Shown one piece after another: positions 9,201-16,878 of a stretch of DNA of 64,000 bases; within the stretch, counting starts at the first letter, position 1; every line of letters starts with the position of its first letter. Source of the DNA: Paenibacillus plantarum. Lineage in GTDB: Bacteria; Bacillota; Bacilli; Paenibacillales; NBRC-103111. The position numbers and the translations under genes are program-made. The DNA is taken from the NCBI RefSeq assembly GCF_013141695.1, contig NZ_WHNY01000090.1, forward strand, positions 62,001-126,000, given 5' to 3'. Below the pieces are notes generated by a model, which saw nothing but the letters and a program-made list of their open reading frames with translations, had not been told where the DNA came from and ran no database searches.

Positions 9201-9403
9201 CTCAATTGATTCGTTAATTCTAGTATTTTGGCGTATTCGTTTTGATCTGCTAGATATCTGAAAGATTTACTGATATCTTTCATCACTTGTTGAATTAAGG
9301 CATTATTATGATTCTGTGGTAACAGGTTATATGTAATTTGATTAGAGGGATATTCTTTGTTTTTATGTAATATCTCTTCGAAAACTCCCTGATGCTCTCT
9401 CAC
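6209..9403 (-). CDS. PLD-family nuclease / SF2 DEAD-box helicase / DUF3427 fusion protein
   Basis: This 1064-residue protein joins three parts. Residues about 95-290 resemble HKD/phospholipase-D nucleases (HTK at 202-204, then GSSNLT at 220-225). Residues about 315-680 form a superfamily 2 helicase with Walker A AATGTGKT (341-348), DEFH (433-436) and the arginine-finger motif QLGRGLRK. The rest matches the DUF3427 type that follows such helicases. The PLD part carries one HxK motif, so an active nuclease would need a dimer. Proteins of this design occur in restriction-like and defence loci and would load on and cleave or remodel DNA with ATP. Codon use is AT-rich compared with rlmD to the right. 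Function in this host is inferred. Confidence 0.88.
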   Translation of the reverse strand: MREHQGVFEEILHKNKEYPSNQITYNLLPQNHNNALIQQVMKDISKSFRYLADQNEYAKILELTNQLRAIIPDLASYDLDMPLKAIHYRNDDSSLPIYPELFLSHPLLLTNSATDPIHLFKALKYELLTADNAFFMVSFVRWSGLQLLIRVLDDLRREDPSKKVKILTSTYLKITEPKALRRLLELPNVETRVFDSGRVSFHTKAYMFERKSSLNTVIIGSSNLTYSALQTGHEWNVKLPGDAYYSIYENARKTFQMYWDDQRAIQLSIDLISAYEKEYNNKKIMLVNPYLAAQHVDLVNVMNDDSSSTKKEILPNKMQEVALQALEQTRLNGHNKGVVIAATGTGKTYLSAFDVKNFGADRVLFLAHRDEILESSRKTFAKIFDDANNICGKLTGIEKDWDKPYLFSTVQTLSRDGVLEKFEPDYFDYIIVDEFHHAEASTYRRVIDYFKPKFLLGLTATPDRMDGRDVLAICDNNVVYEIRLRDALKEGLLTPFRYFGLSDPTIDYAQIEVLSNGQFVEKELVRALNTHERVDYVINMINKFGHDGNVMTALGFCASIEHARYMTDEFTSRGYKAACLIGDDLPKVRQDIISRLENDSDPLQIIFTVNIFNEGVDIPKVNLILFLRPTESATIFIQQLGRGLRKIAGKEYVTILDFIGNYQKSFIVPLALSDQHNHKAFDRDSLRIAIETEFADLPDGCFVDLEEVSRKEILKKIENIRMDRDLLLMELYNQFKRELGYSPELNDFLYYDGAPSLHFFIAKYGSWVETKKKMKDVNAFDIDLLEDKAMLEVVQRLEDMLPLKWPYEFAVISIAFEKGSIIRGDVLDDLAYRFGIRVSEEIQGNKIDKAMEKLATKLAKHMWSFGSYDNGSFAGSTILQQIKANKELFNYIKDRLEYGLAEFRRFYRPDVFFESQKNVVRYQNYTRNDLIYLFESPAKEGTWREGVSRVGNHYLLFINLNKGEKVADHLQYHDYFVDQQHFHWQSQNATSHESQRGQEFIHHTSKEIHIHLFVRKFEKMHNEVLPFTYLGEIDYVNSHGDKPMNINWKLHDPVPEAMYIDFIR

Positions 9404-9788
9404 GTTGTTCCTCCTAAAATTGTTAGTTCGTCTTTTGTTAATTATACTGGATAATTTCTTTTAAAAAATTAAAAAAAGCGAAACCTATCAAGGCTCGCTT
9501 CTCCTTTCCATTTATGCTACACATCAAACAACATATACCGTATCCGGGAAAATCCGCGAAACGTTCATTTATGCTCTTTTTGTTAGTCTAGGCGGATTTC
9601 TCACAAATTTCACACGAGCTCTATCGGCATTTCATCCCTAACTTTTCACCATATATTCTATAGAATATATGCACCTAATTGAATATACTAATAGGCTCAG
9701 GTTAAATAGTGAAATTCACATACCATTTAGAAATAAATAGGGTTCATGTACTGAACCAGAAGCTTAACTATCATGAAATAAGTAATAT
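9404..9788. other. Intergenic region, 385 bp
   Basis: No gene is supported here. It holds the leader of the helicase gene at its left end, a weak hairpin (AGCGA / TCGCT) at about 9477-9503, a 20-bp perfect palindrome at 9651-9670, and the 3' flank of the HEPN-like membrane gene. Confidence 0.6.
9651..9670. promoter_or_regulatory. Perfect 20-bp palindrome, possible operator
   Basis: ATATATTCTATAGAATATAT is identical to its own reverse complement. It sits between the helicase start and the membrane HEPN-like gene. It could be a dimeric repressor site or a small cruciform; no factor can be named. Confidence 0.35.
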
Positions 9789-10703
9789 TCAGTATTCAGG
9801 TTTAACCTTTTCTTTAATATTATTAAATTGTACATGGAATTCCTTTACGAAATTGACCATCCCAATATCAACTTCTTTAAGCTTACCATGAAATATTAAA
9901 TTTCTGATTTTATTAATTTCTAACAATTCTTCATACAATCCACCATTAATAAAACCAGAATAAAATAGCCCATCCACCATTTCCTTGAAACTAAAGTTCT
10001 CCCTATTGTTATATCTACTTTTAATCACAACATTTTTATTAGAAAGCACATACTCTCTCATGTCAGATTCAAGATCTACAAAAGCATCAAAGAAGTCTGA
10101 TCTGCTTACTTTTTTTTCATGGTATTTTTCCTGAGTCTCTTCTATTAAAGACTCTAAAGCTTTTTCGTAAGTTTTTGGATTTATTATATAAATCACTAGT
10201 AATATAGCAGCAAAAATGGTAACTATATTTGCTACAGCAGTAAATGCCATAAGTTCAAATTTATATGAACTACTGAACAAATTAAGAAGTTTGAAATGAA
10301 TTGGATACGTGTCGTCAAAATCATTAGCTACTAGTACTGATAAATCCAATACTATCGAAATAAAAGTACTAATGGAAAGATCTCTTAAGCCTATGTAATA
10401 ATTTAATTTTAATCTTTTATGGATATCTACTAAAGAGTCATCCTTATCTTGTCGTGCATCCAAAAATTGATGTATAAATACATATCCGGCTAATATAAAC
10501 GCAACAAAAGCACCAATCACTTGTGCAGAAGTACTGTAATAATAATAAATATTGTTTAAGTCTGGTGCTATTTCCGTCTTCCCGAATGTAAAGATGTGAA
10601 GAAAACAAAATAATATTAGTGCTCCTAAAATTATAAAAATATGAATTCTTTTTCGCTTCAAACTCTCTAATATTTTCTTGATATTAAAAATAGATATTTT
10701 CAT
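9789..10703 (-). CDS. Four-helix membrane protein with C-terminal HEPN-like RNxxxH motif
   Basis: The 304-residue protein has four clear hydrophobic segments (about residues 20-40, 61-82, 108-132, 152-176) followed by a roughly 125-residue cytosolic tail. The tail is helical and contains IRNLIFHGK, with R267, N268 and H272, which fits the R-N-x3-H signature of HEPN-superfamily RNases. HEPN domains are common in toxin-antitoxin, abortive-infection and CRISPR effectors. Membrane linkage suggests an effector that senses or acts at the envelope. I know no named family for this sequence, and the HEPN call rests on a short motif in a helical context. The ATG has an AGGAG site eight bases upstream. 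Base composition is very AT-rich, like its neighbours. Confidence 0.6.
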   Translation of the reverse strand: MKISIFNIKKILESLKRKRIHIFIILGALILFCFLHIFTFGKTEIAPDLNNIYYYYSTSAQVIGAFVAFILAGYVFIHQFLDARQDKDDSLVDIHKRLKLNYYIGLRDLSISTFISIVLDLSVLVANDFDDTYPIHFKLLNLFSSSYKFELMAFTAVANIVTIFAAILLVIYIINPKTYEKALESLIEETQEKYHEKKVSRSDFFDAFVDLESDMREYVLSNKNVVIKSRYNNRENFSFKEMVDGLFYSGFINGGLYEELLEINKIRNLIFHGKLKEVDIGMVNFVKEFHVQFNNIKEKVKPEY

Positions 10704-10976
10704 GTTAAACTCCTGTAATTATTCTATAGCCCTCAGCGACAATTTCTATTAGTATCTTTTATTAGTTTTTTATAAATTTCTTTGTTGGTCGAGCACGTAA
10801 TATTCGATCGTAACATAATCACCTTTTACATAAGTTACGAATCAACAACCATTTGGTATTAAACATGTTGATTACAGTAAGCGAAAAAATAAACTTTATA
10901 ACTTCTTTCTAAAGGAAACTTTAAATATTAACTATTCCAAAGATTTACTTAATCAATATAGCAGTATATAACATTG

Positions 10977-11477
10977 TTAATGATTCTTTTTCCATATTAA
11001 ATCTCCAACTGAATTATATATTCCTTCAAAATGACTGATAGGAATTGGACCTTTATGTTTACATTGACCAGAAGATATCGATTTGTATAGCTCTAAATCA
11101 AGATCTTTTGTGGCGTTATTTAGGAGCATTACTGCCTCATCTGGATATAAGTTTGCCTTACAAACTTTAACTACTATTAATATCCCTTCCCCAGCAAATT
11201 TATTAACAGCCCTTTTAAAATAATATCTGTCTATTATTGTACTTAAATATACGCTTTCTTTATCTGAAGCAACTCCATCATCATACTCTCTTTCTTTCTT
11301 TTCGTCTGGGAGTAAACCATACATTAAGATTGAATCTAATAATGTAGAAGATGTGCAATGCCCCAGTATGAATAAATCAGAATTCAAATATTCATCATAA
11401 GTTTGTGGACATTTACTCCCTCTACTAAAATAATCTTTAATTAAATCTTCAGGATCTATGCATTTAAAAATTTTCAT
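10977..11477 (-). CDS. Possible ADP-ribosyltransferase-fold protein (KptA/DarT-like features), 166 aa
   Basis: No family is certain. The pattern LGHCTSSTLLDSILMYGLLP (H40, T42), then SVYLS (Y77) and later SHFEGIY (E151), recalls the H...Y/h...E layout of NAD-using transferases such as KptA/Tpt1 and DarT, where an H-x-T strand, an I-x3-GL helix-turn, a hydrophobic-L-S strand and a late acidic residue shape the NAD pocket. The domain size suits this fold. If correct, it could modify RNA, DNA or protein and act as a toxin. It has a GAGGTGA ribosome site, stands alone, and follows the same AT-rich composition as the HEPN-like gene 273 bp away. The match is by eye only. Confidence 0.45.
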   Translation of the reverse strand: MKIFKCIDPEDLIKDYFSRGSKCPQTYDEYLNSDLFILGHCTSSTLLDSILMYGLLPDEKKEREYDDGVASDKESVYLSTIIDRYYFKRAVNKFAGEGILIVVKVCKANLYPDEAVMLLNNATKDLDLELYKSISSGQCKHKGPIPISHFEGIYNSVGDLIWKKNH

Positions 11478-11900
11478 GGAAGTATCACCTCTAAAAAGAA
11501 TATTGTTTTCTTAACTTGACCTAATCATTCATGAAACTGTGTAATTACGATGCAGAAACTAATTAGTAATGGGGTCCATAAGTGATCCATAAATGCTCCA
11601 GTACCTGTTATTAACGGTGTCTAAGAGCATGTGTCCATATCAAAACTTAGAAAATGTTAATAGTTCCTGTAATATATATTCCACATTAAATTATAACCCC
11701 TCCAAAAACAATAAGAATCTCCTGAGAAAATTTCAGGAGATTCTTATTCAATAACTATGTAATAGATCTATCTCGGTTGTTTTTTGATTTTGTGGGCTTT
11801 TAGTTTGAAAAATAAGTGGGTGATTTCTGTTGGTTACTCATGCACTCACCCATACAATAAAAGCAAGTTTTATATGTTATAGCAAAAGCTTATTTGCTAA
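11478..11900. other. Intergenic region between the accessory stretch and rlmD, 423 bp
   Basis: I see no coding sequence with a credible start. The region is AT-rich on the left and contains one strong hairpin at 11710-11748. No integrase, tRNA or obvious attachment repeat marks this edge of the accessory stretch. Confidence 0.6.
11710..11748. terminator. Intrinsic terminator, probably for rlmD
   Basis: A perfect 16-bp stem (AATAAGAATCTCCTGA and complement) encloses seven bases. It lies about 150 bases beyond the stop codon of rlmD, the only gene reading towards it. A-rich and T-rich flanks would allow function on either strand. Confidence 0.65.
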
Positions 11901-13445
11901 TTACACCTTACTTTCAAGCAGTACTACCGATTCAACATGCACCGTCCACGGAAACATATCCACTGGCGTCACCTCCGCGACGCCGTACCCGCCATCAACC
12001 AGCACGCGCAGGTCGCGCGCCAGTGTCGATGCGGAGCACGACACATACACCACGCGCCGCGGCCGCAGCTCGAGGATGGTCGCCAGCAGCGCCGGGTCGC
12101 AGCCCTTGCGCGGCGGGTCGACCACGATCACGTCAGGCCGAACGCCCTGACGTGTCCACTCCGGCAGGACGACCTCGGCGGGTCCTGCCTCGAAGTGCAC
12201 GTTCGTCATGCCGTTTAACTCGGCATTCTTACGTGCATCCGAGATCGCCTCTTCGACGATCTCGACGCCGTACACCTGTCCCGCGCGCTGCGCCAGGAAC
12301 AGGGAGATGGTGCCGATGCCGCAATAGGCATCGACGACCGTTTCGCCGCCTGTCAAAGCGGCGTACTCCAGTGCCTTCCCGTACAAGACTTCCGTCTGGA
12401 CGGGGTTCACTTGAAAGAAGGATCGCGCGGAAATGGCAAATTTCACTTCGCCGATATAGTCATAGATGACCTCGCTGCCCCACAGGACGCGCGTCTCATC
12501 CCCAAAGATAACATTGGTCTGTCTCACATTAATGTTATGACAAATGCTCTTCACCGCAGGCAGAGCCTCGCGAATGCCAGCCACCCATTCCTCGACACGA
12601 GGAATCACAACACCATTAGTCACAAGCACAACCATAACCTCGCCCGTGCGGAAGCCGACTTTGACGACGACATGGCGTAGCAGCCCAGATCCCGTCTCTT
12701 CACTATAAGCGCGAATCCCTAAGCGCGAGCCGATCTCTTTCACCCGCGCAACGACTTCATCGTTCGCCTCATGCTGGATCAGACAAGCCTCCATATCGAT
12801 GATGCGATGGCTACCCTGCGCATAGAATCCGCCGATGAGGCCGCCCCGCTCTTCCCCAAAAGGAACCTGAGCCTTGTTCCGATATCTCCACGGGTCGGTC
12901 ATCCCAAGCGTAGGATGAACAACAATCCCTTGACCTTGCTCTTCGTCTCCATTTTCACCAGTTCGGCCATTCGTCGGCTCACCCGCCACCGCCAACTTCC
13001 CAATCCGCACCAAATTATCCACAACCTGCTGCCGCTTCACGCGCAGCTGAGCCTCATAACTCAAATGCTGCAGCTGACAGCCGCCGCACTCATCATAAAT
13101 CACACAGTCGGGAGACACGCGATCCGGACTCACTGCAAGCAGCTCCACCAAACCAGCATACCCATACTGTTTCTTTAAATGTTCCACGCGTACAAGTGCT
13201 CGCTCACCTGGCAGCGCCCCCGCAACAAAAAGGGTAAAGCCGTTCACACGGCCCACCCCTTCGCCATCATGGCTGATCCCAATGATCTCAGCCTCGTATT
13301 GCTGTCCGATTTGCACAGGCAAGCCTGCCATCCAAGCTGGCACTTCTTTCTTCCCTTTGCTGTTACTATTCCCTCTGTTTCCTTCGGACCTGCCACTACC
13401 TCTATGTTTACCTGGCGCAGAGCCAGATGTACCTTTTGTTTTCAT
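11901..13445 (-). CDS. rlmD: 23S rRNA uracil-5-methyltransferase, RlmD/RlmCD family
   Basis: This enzyme transfers a methyl group from S-adenosylmethionine to C5 of uridines in 23S rRNA. The protein begins with a 35-residue Gly/Ser/Lys-rich tail, then a TRAM RNA-binding domain (about 43-103), an iron-sulfur cysteine cluster (C..ECGGC near 115), the SAM-binding motif DAYCGIGT, the VDPPRKG motif and the catalytic VSCSAS cysteine. At 514 residues it is longer than the usual 455-460 because of the N-terminal tail. In Bacillus the family member (YefA/RlmCD) methylates two sites. A GTGAGG site precedes the ATG. Base composition is clearly richer in GC than the accessory genes to its left. Confidence 0.95.
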   Translation of the reverse strand: MKTKGTSGSAPGKHRGSGRSEGNRGNSNSKGKKEVPAWMAGLPVQIGQQYEAEIIGISHDGEGVGRVNGFTLFVAGALPGERALVRVEHLKKQYGYAGLVELLAVSPDRVSPDCVIYDECGGCQLQHLSYEAQLRVKRQQVVDNLVRIGKLAVAGEPTNGRTGENGDEEQGQGIVVHPTLGMTDPWRYRNKAQVPFGEERGGLIGGFYAQGSHRIIDMEACLIQHEANDEVVARVKEIGSRLGIRAYSEETGSGLLRHVVVKVGFRTGEVMVVLVTNGVVIPRVEEWVAGIREALPAVKSICHNINVRQTNVIFGDETRVLWGSEVIYDYIGEVKFAISARSFFQVNPVQTEVLYGKALEYAALTGGETVVDAYCGIGTISLFLAQRAGQVYGVEIVEEAISDARKNAELNGMTNVHFEAGPAEVVLPEWTRQGVRPDVIVVDPPRKGCDPALLATILELRPRRVVYVSCSASTLARDLRVLVDGGYGVAEVTPVDMFPWTVHVESVVLLESKV

Positions 13446-13532
13446 AATAACCTCACTTCATCTTTTAACCTTCCAAGTGGGAGGGTTGGGTACTTTGCAC
13501 TTTGCACTTGCACTTAGCACTCGCCTTGTCCC

Positions 13533-14513
13533 CTACTCATGCTCATCATGCCCATTTCCATGCCCCTTCAAATGAAAAGGCGTGGTCAAAGCATCAAGAA
13601 ACTTCTTTTTATAAATCGACTGGCCCGACTCATCCACAATCACCCGCAAATGGCTCTGCAAATTGGTCATCACGCAAGGCAAGGTCCCGCCAAACTCACC
13701 ATCAAGGTTCAACTGAACATAATCCGGTGAGTTAATCTCAATATGATTCGTCTGAAAATAGATCAGATTCGGGTCACTCAAATGCTCGCCGCGCAGCGCC
13801 AATGAGACGATACGGATGAATTCTGCCAGATTGCATTTTTTCAAAATAATAACGTCGAACATACCATCATTAATGTTGGCTTCCGGTGCTAACTTCTCGA
13901 AGCCCCCAACGGAGTTGGTGTTGCCCACGAGGAAGAGCATGACTTCTTCATGCATCTCGCGATCGCCGGCTTTGATATAGAGCTCGATTGGCTTCAGCCT
14001 AGGCAGTTTCTCGAGTCCCTTCATATAATAGGCCAACTGGCCGATCATGGTTTTGAGCTTGCTCGGGACTTCATACGTCAGCTCGGTCATCGAGCCGCCC
14101 CCAGCGATATTGATGAAGTAGCGGTTGTTGATTTTGCCTACATCGATCGAGGTTGAATACTGCTGAATGATGAGGTCGCAGGCATACTCCAAGTTCTTGG
14201 GGATACCGAGCGCACGCGCAAAATCATTCGTCGTCCCGAGCGGCAAAATGCCCAGCGGCGGTCTGCCTTCTCTCTCGGCCATACCGTTGACGACTTCGCA
14301 AATCGTCCCATCACCGCCTGCTGCGATGATTAAATCGAACCCGCGACTCACGGCCTCGGCCGCTGCGAGTGTGGCATCTCCTTCACCGATGGTCGCGTGA
14401 GCGGAGGTCTCGAACCCGCCGCGCTCTAAGCGCTGGAGGATTTCGGGCAATCGTTTCTTCATTTCTTCCCGGCCTGAAGTCGGATTATAGATCAATCGTG
14501 CTCGTTTGACCAC
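13533..14513 (-). CDS. dgkB: Diacylglycerol/lipid kinase, DgkB family
   Basis: The 326-residue protein has the DAGK catalytic fold: NPTSG near the N-terminus, the nucleotide-binding GGDGT motif in AAGGDGTICEVVNGM, and PLGTTNDFAR. It should phosphorylate diacylglycerol released during lipoteichoic acid synthesis and return it to phospholipid synthesis at the membrane face. The start is a GTG whose leader overlaps the end of the CbiX-type gene upstream by proximity (stop and start are one base apart), so translation is probably coupled. It is separated from rlmD by 87 bp containing short AGTGCAAA-type repeats. Confidence 0.92.
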   Translation of the reverse strand: MVKRARLIYNPTSGREEMKKRLPEILQRLERGGFETSAHATIGEGDATLAAAEAVSRGFDLIIAAGGDGTICEVVNGMAEREGRPPLGILPLGTTNDFARALGIPKNLEYACDLIIQQYSTSIDVGKINNRYFINIAGGGSMTELTYEVPSKLKTMIGQLAYYMKGLEKLPRLKPIELYIKAGDREMHEEVMLFLVGNTNSVGGFEKLAPEANINDGMFDVIILKKCNLAEFIRIVSLALRGEHLSDPNLIYFQTNHIEINSPDYVQLNLDGEFGGTLPCVMTNLQSHLRVIVDESGQSIYKKKFLDALTTPFHLKGHGNGHDEHE

Positions 14514-14514
14514 T

Positions 14515-15297
14515 CTATGTCATCCCCTGTTCATCGTATGGGAATACGGAGGCAATCTGCCCCTCAATCCATTTGGAAATTTGCGGACTAGGCAACAAGG
14601 CCCGTCCATGATACTTATATGCGAACCCTTCCAATCGGGAAGGAATCACTCCATGTGTAAAATACCCTTCACTTAGAAAAAGCGGTGCAACAATCACCTT
14701 ATACGCTGGCTTCTCACGCGCCCACCATGCCAGCCTCGAAGCTAGTTGATCCGGCAAAAGCATAGCAATATCCGCCTCGGCGAAGCCGCCTAGCGTTCTA
14801 ACCCGCTCCGCGAGCTGCGTAAGTCCTTGGCGCCACTTCTGGTGGAAGCCATCTTCTTTACTCCCATGCCCCACCAATAGCAGGATCTCTTCCTGGGGCG
14901 ACTCGGAAAGCTCTGCGATTTTGCCATAAAGAATAGCTGCAATATCGGGATGATCATCAATCGGCGACGTGAAGTGAATTCGCGCGCGTATATCTAAGAG
15001 CTCCATGTCGGTTTCGAGCACTGGCTCGGCAATAACCCCTAATGCGTAGCTGATCTCATCTATATGTGTACTCCCAGAGGACACGAATAGTGGGACAACG
15101 ATGATGTCGGTCACGCCTTGCGCCTCTAGACTATAAATCCCATCTTGTATCAATTTACCCTCGACGAGCTCCAAATATGACGCATATATGGGCATAGCAT
15201 CAGGCATTTGAACCGCATTCACGGCATCTTCCACCAGCTGAACCCAACCCTCATCACGGGATCCATGACTAATGACCAGCACACCATACAACCTCAT
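14515..15297 (-). CDS. Two-domain CbiX/SirB-type sirohydrochlorin chelatase
   Basis: About 260 residues form two CbiX-like half-domains. The first opens with VISHGSRDEG and the second with LVGHGSKEDG; each His is the expected metal or tetrapyrrole ligand. The family inserts Co2+ or Fe2+ into sirohydrochlorin for cobalamin or siroheme. No other tetrapyrrole gene is nearby, so which metal it uses is open. I prefer the ATG at 15297, eight bases after GGGGGAA; a GTG at 15312 lies within that site. It forms a two-gene unit with the lipid kinase gene. Confidence 0.85.
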   Translation of the reverse strand: MRLYGVLVISHGSRDEGWVQLVEDAVNAVQMPDAMPIYASYLELVEGKLIQDGIYSLEAQGVTDIIVVPLFVSSGSTHIDEISYALGVIAEPVLETDMELLDIRARIHFTSPIDDHPDIAAILYGKIAELSESPQEEILLLVGHGSKEDGFHQKWRQGLTQLAERVRTLGGFAEADIAMLLPDQLASRLAWWAREKPAYKVIVAPLFLSEGYFTHGVIPSRLEGFAYKYHGRALLPSPQISKWIEGQIASVFPYDEQGMT

Positions 15298-15391
15298 TCC
15301 AACTTCCCCCACCCGTACGAACTAAGCCTATCTTCCTATGCTACAGAATGTGTTCTGCGATGTCAATTCACCCTTACACAAATAAAGAAAA

Positions 15392-15416
15392 ACCGTAGGA
15401 AAGTTCCTCCTGACGG
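15392..15416 (-). terminator. Intrinsic terminator of the germination operon
   Basis: On the minus strand ACCGTCAGGA pairs with TCCTACGGT (one bulge) and is followed by TTTTTCTTT. It lies 27 bases after the gerB stop codon. Confidence 0.75.
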
Positions 15417-15442
15417 TCCTTTTTAAGTTCCTTGTGGTGTAT

Positions 15443-16558
15443 TTATTTGGCATTATAGTTCATTCTAGCCTTATGAAGAAATCCTAAAAGTAAAATTAGA
15501 AGAGGATACACAAGTCCGATAAGAATGGCATAAGGAGGCCACGTATGTTCATCCCATTGTTGCTGATAGTTCATATTCGGATACACAATGAACGACAAGA
15601 CAGTGATGATGATGCCAACAGGAAAAATCAGAATTTTGTAGTTAGGCATTTTGAAAATAAAGGAAATACCTTGAATGGTCACATAGAAAAACATAGACAT
15701 CTTGAAAAAAATAGAAATTAACCAAAGGAAAGCGATAATGACTTCGATCCGCTGAAGAAATTTGCCGATTTCAATTCGTTGCGCTAATTCGTAACTGGGG
15801 AATATTTGTTTGGCTGTATTGTCCGGACCCAGCACCAGAATACTCGTAACGATTAACAGCAGCAGCATAACTCCTGCGATCGTCGTTCCAATATAGTAAG
15901 CTTTATATGCTTTCTGTATGGGGGAAACTTTATGAACTAACATGCTGAATACCGTAAAAGTTTGTAGGGCGGAATAGGTACAAATGTTGAAACCACTACG
16001 AAATAACGGCAAGAACGTTGCTTCGCCAATTGGCAAAATTTTATTCAACTGCATTTGAGGGATGATTAATACCATAAATACTAGAAATAGAAGTACTACC
16101 CATGGAAAAAAAATTTCAGACGTTCGTGCAAGCACGACAATACCTAGCTTAGCCCCCATCATGATATAAATAATTAATAGAATATGAATAGCTTCTATTG
16201 GTGTTGTCGGCATCATTTGCGTGATGATAAAACTGCCAAAATAATATAGGACTTGCGAGCAAAATAGAAGGACGGAAAATACGATTAGGAGAGTGACAAC
16301 CTTGCCAATCCATGTACCAAAAACCCTTTCATTAATTTGAAAGAGCGAGCATCCCGGATGTTGCTTGGCTATTTGTTTGTAAAGCCAAACTAACAGAAAT
16401 CCCATGACGATATTAAGTACCCCTGAGATCCAGGCATCCTGTTTAGCTTCTGAAGCAACTATGGCAGGGACGACCAATAGTCCGGTCCCAACGGAAAAGA
16501 GGGTCACGAGTGTCATGAATTGTCGCGGGGTAAGCTGGTCCTTTTCCATCCCATACAC
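15443..16558 (-). CDS. Spore germination receptor B subunit, GerAB family
   Basis: The 371-residue protein has about ten hydrophobic helices and belongs to the amino acid/polyamine permease superfamily used as the B subunit of nutrient germination receptors. It begins with KDQLTPRQFM, the usual start of GerB proteins, followed by a first helix with GTGLLVVP. The B subunit binds the germinant in the spore inner membrane. A GAAGGGA site lies just before the ATG. It closes an operon in the order A, C, small membrane protein, B. Sigma-G control is expected from the family; I did not identify the promoter with confidence. Confidence 0.92.
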   Translation of the reverse strand: MYGMEKDQLTPRQFMTLVTLFSVGTGLLVVPAIVASEAKQDAWISGVLNIVMGFLLVWLYKQIAKQHPGCSLFQINERVFGTWIGKVVTLLIVFSVLLFCSQVLYYFGSFIITQMMPTTPIEAIHILLIIYIMMGAKLGIVVLARTSEIFFPWVVLLFLVFMVLIIPQMQLNKILPIGEATFLPLFRSGFNICTYSALQTFTVFSMLVHKVSPIQKAYKAYYIGTTIAGVMLLLLIVTSILVLGPDNTAKQIFPSYELAQRIEIGKFLQRIEVIIAFLWLISIFFKMSMFFYVTIQGISFIFKMPNYKILIFPVGIIITVLSFIVYPNMNYQQQWDEHTWPPYAILIGLVYPLLILLLGFLHKARMNYNAK

Positions 16559-16611
16559 ATCCCTTCTTTATTTTCCACCTAGTTACCCTAACAACAAGAA
16601 GCAAGATAAGC

Positions 16612-16878
16612 TCACGGTTTCATATAACCAATGTGCATGAGTAATTTGGTTAAAGGCATCAACACGAAAGCAGCCCACTCTCCTGGATTAGGCAGCGGTT
16701 TATTCAGTCCTTTTAAAGTTACCATGGCATTGCCAAGCAGCATTAGTGAGCCATAAATCCATACCTCCTTTCTAGAGCCTTGACGCCATAATGGAGGGAT
16801 TTCTACATAGGCGACTACAACGGAGATGACAAGCACACATAGTCCTACTAGCACCAAATTACCCCTTCTCTTCGCCAA
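16612..16878 (-). CDS. Small membrane protein in the germination operon, candidate receptor D subunit
   Basis: The 88-residue protein has two or three hydrophobic segments (about residues 8-27, 40-55, 66-84) separated by short charged turns. Its start overlaps the end of the gerC gene by 20 bp and it precedes gerB by 53 bp, so it is co-transcribed and likely coupled. Germination receptors of Bacillus can carry a small two-helix D subunit encoded in or next to the operon, and size and position fit. Sequence similarity to known D subunits cannot be judged here. Confidence 0.65.
   Translation of the reverse strand: MAKRRGNLVLVGLCVLVISVVVAYVEIPPLWRQGSRKEVWIYGSLMLLGNAMVTLKGLNKPLPNPGEWAAFVLMPLTKLLMHIGYMKP

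Noticed and set aside
9709..9891. 60-codon plus-strand frame near the HEPN-like gene
   Set aside because: It runs antisense into the 3' end of the membrane protein gene, lacks a ribosome site and shows no protein-like pattern.
3000..11900. Prophage or integrative element
   Set aside because: No integrase, terminase, portal, capsid, relaxase, tRNA or direct flanking repeat could be seen.
11830..12469. Plus-strand frames opposite rlmD
   Set aside because: They arise from GC-rich codon bias of rlmD and encode low-complexity Arg/Thr/Ser-rich sequence with no domain.
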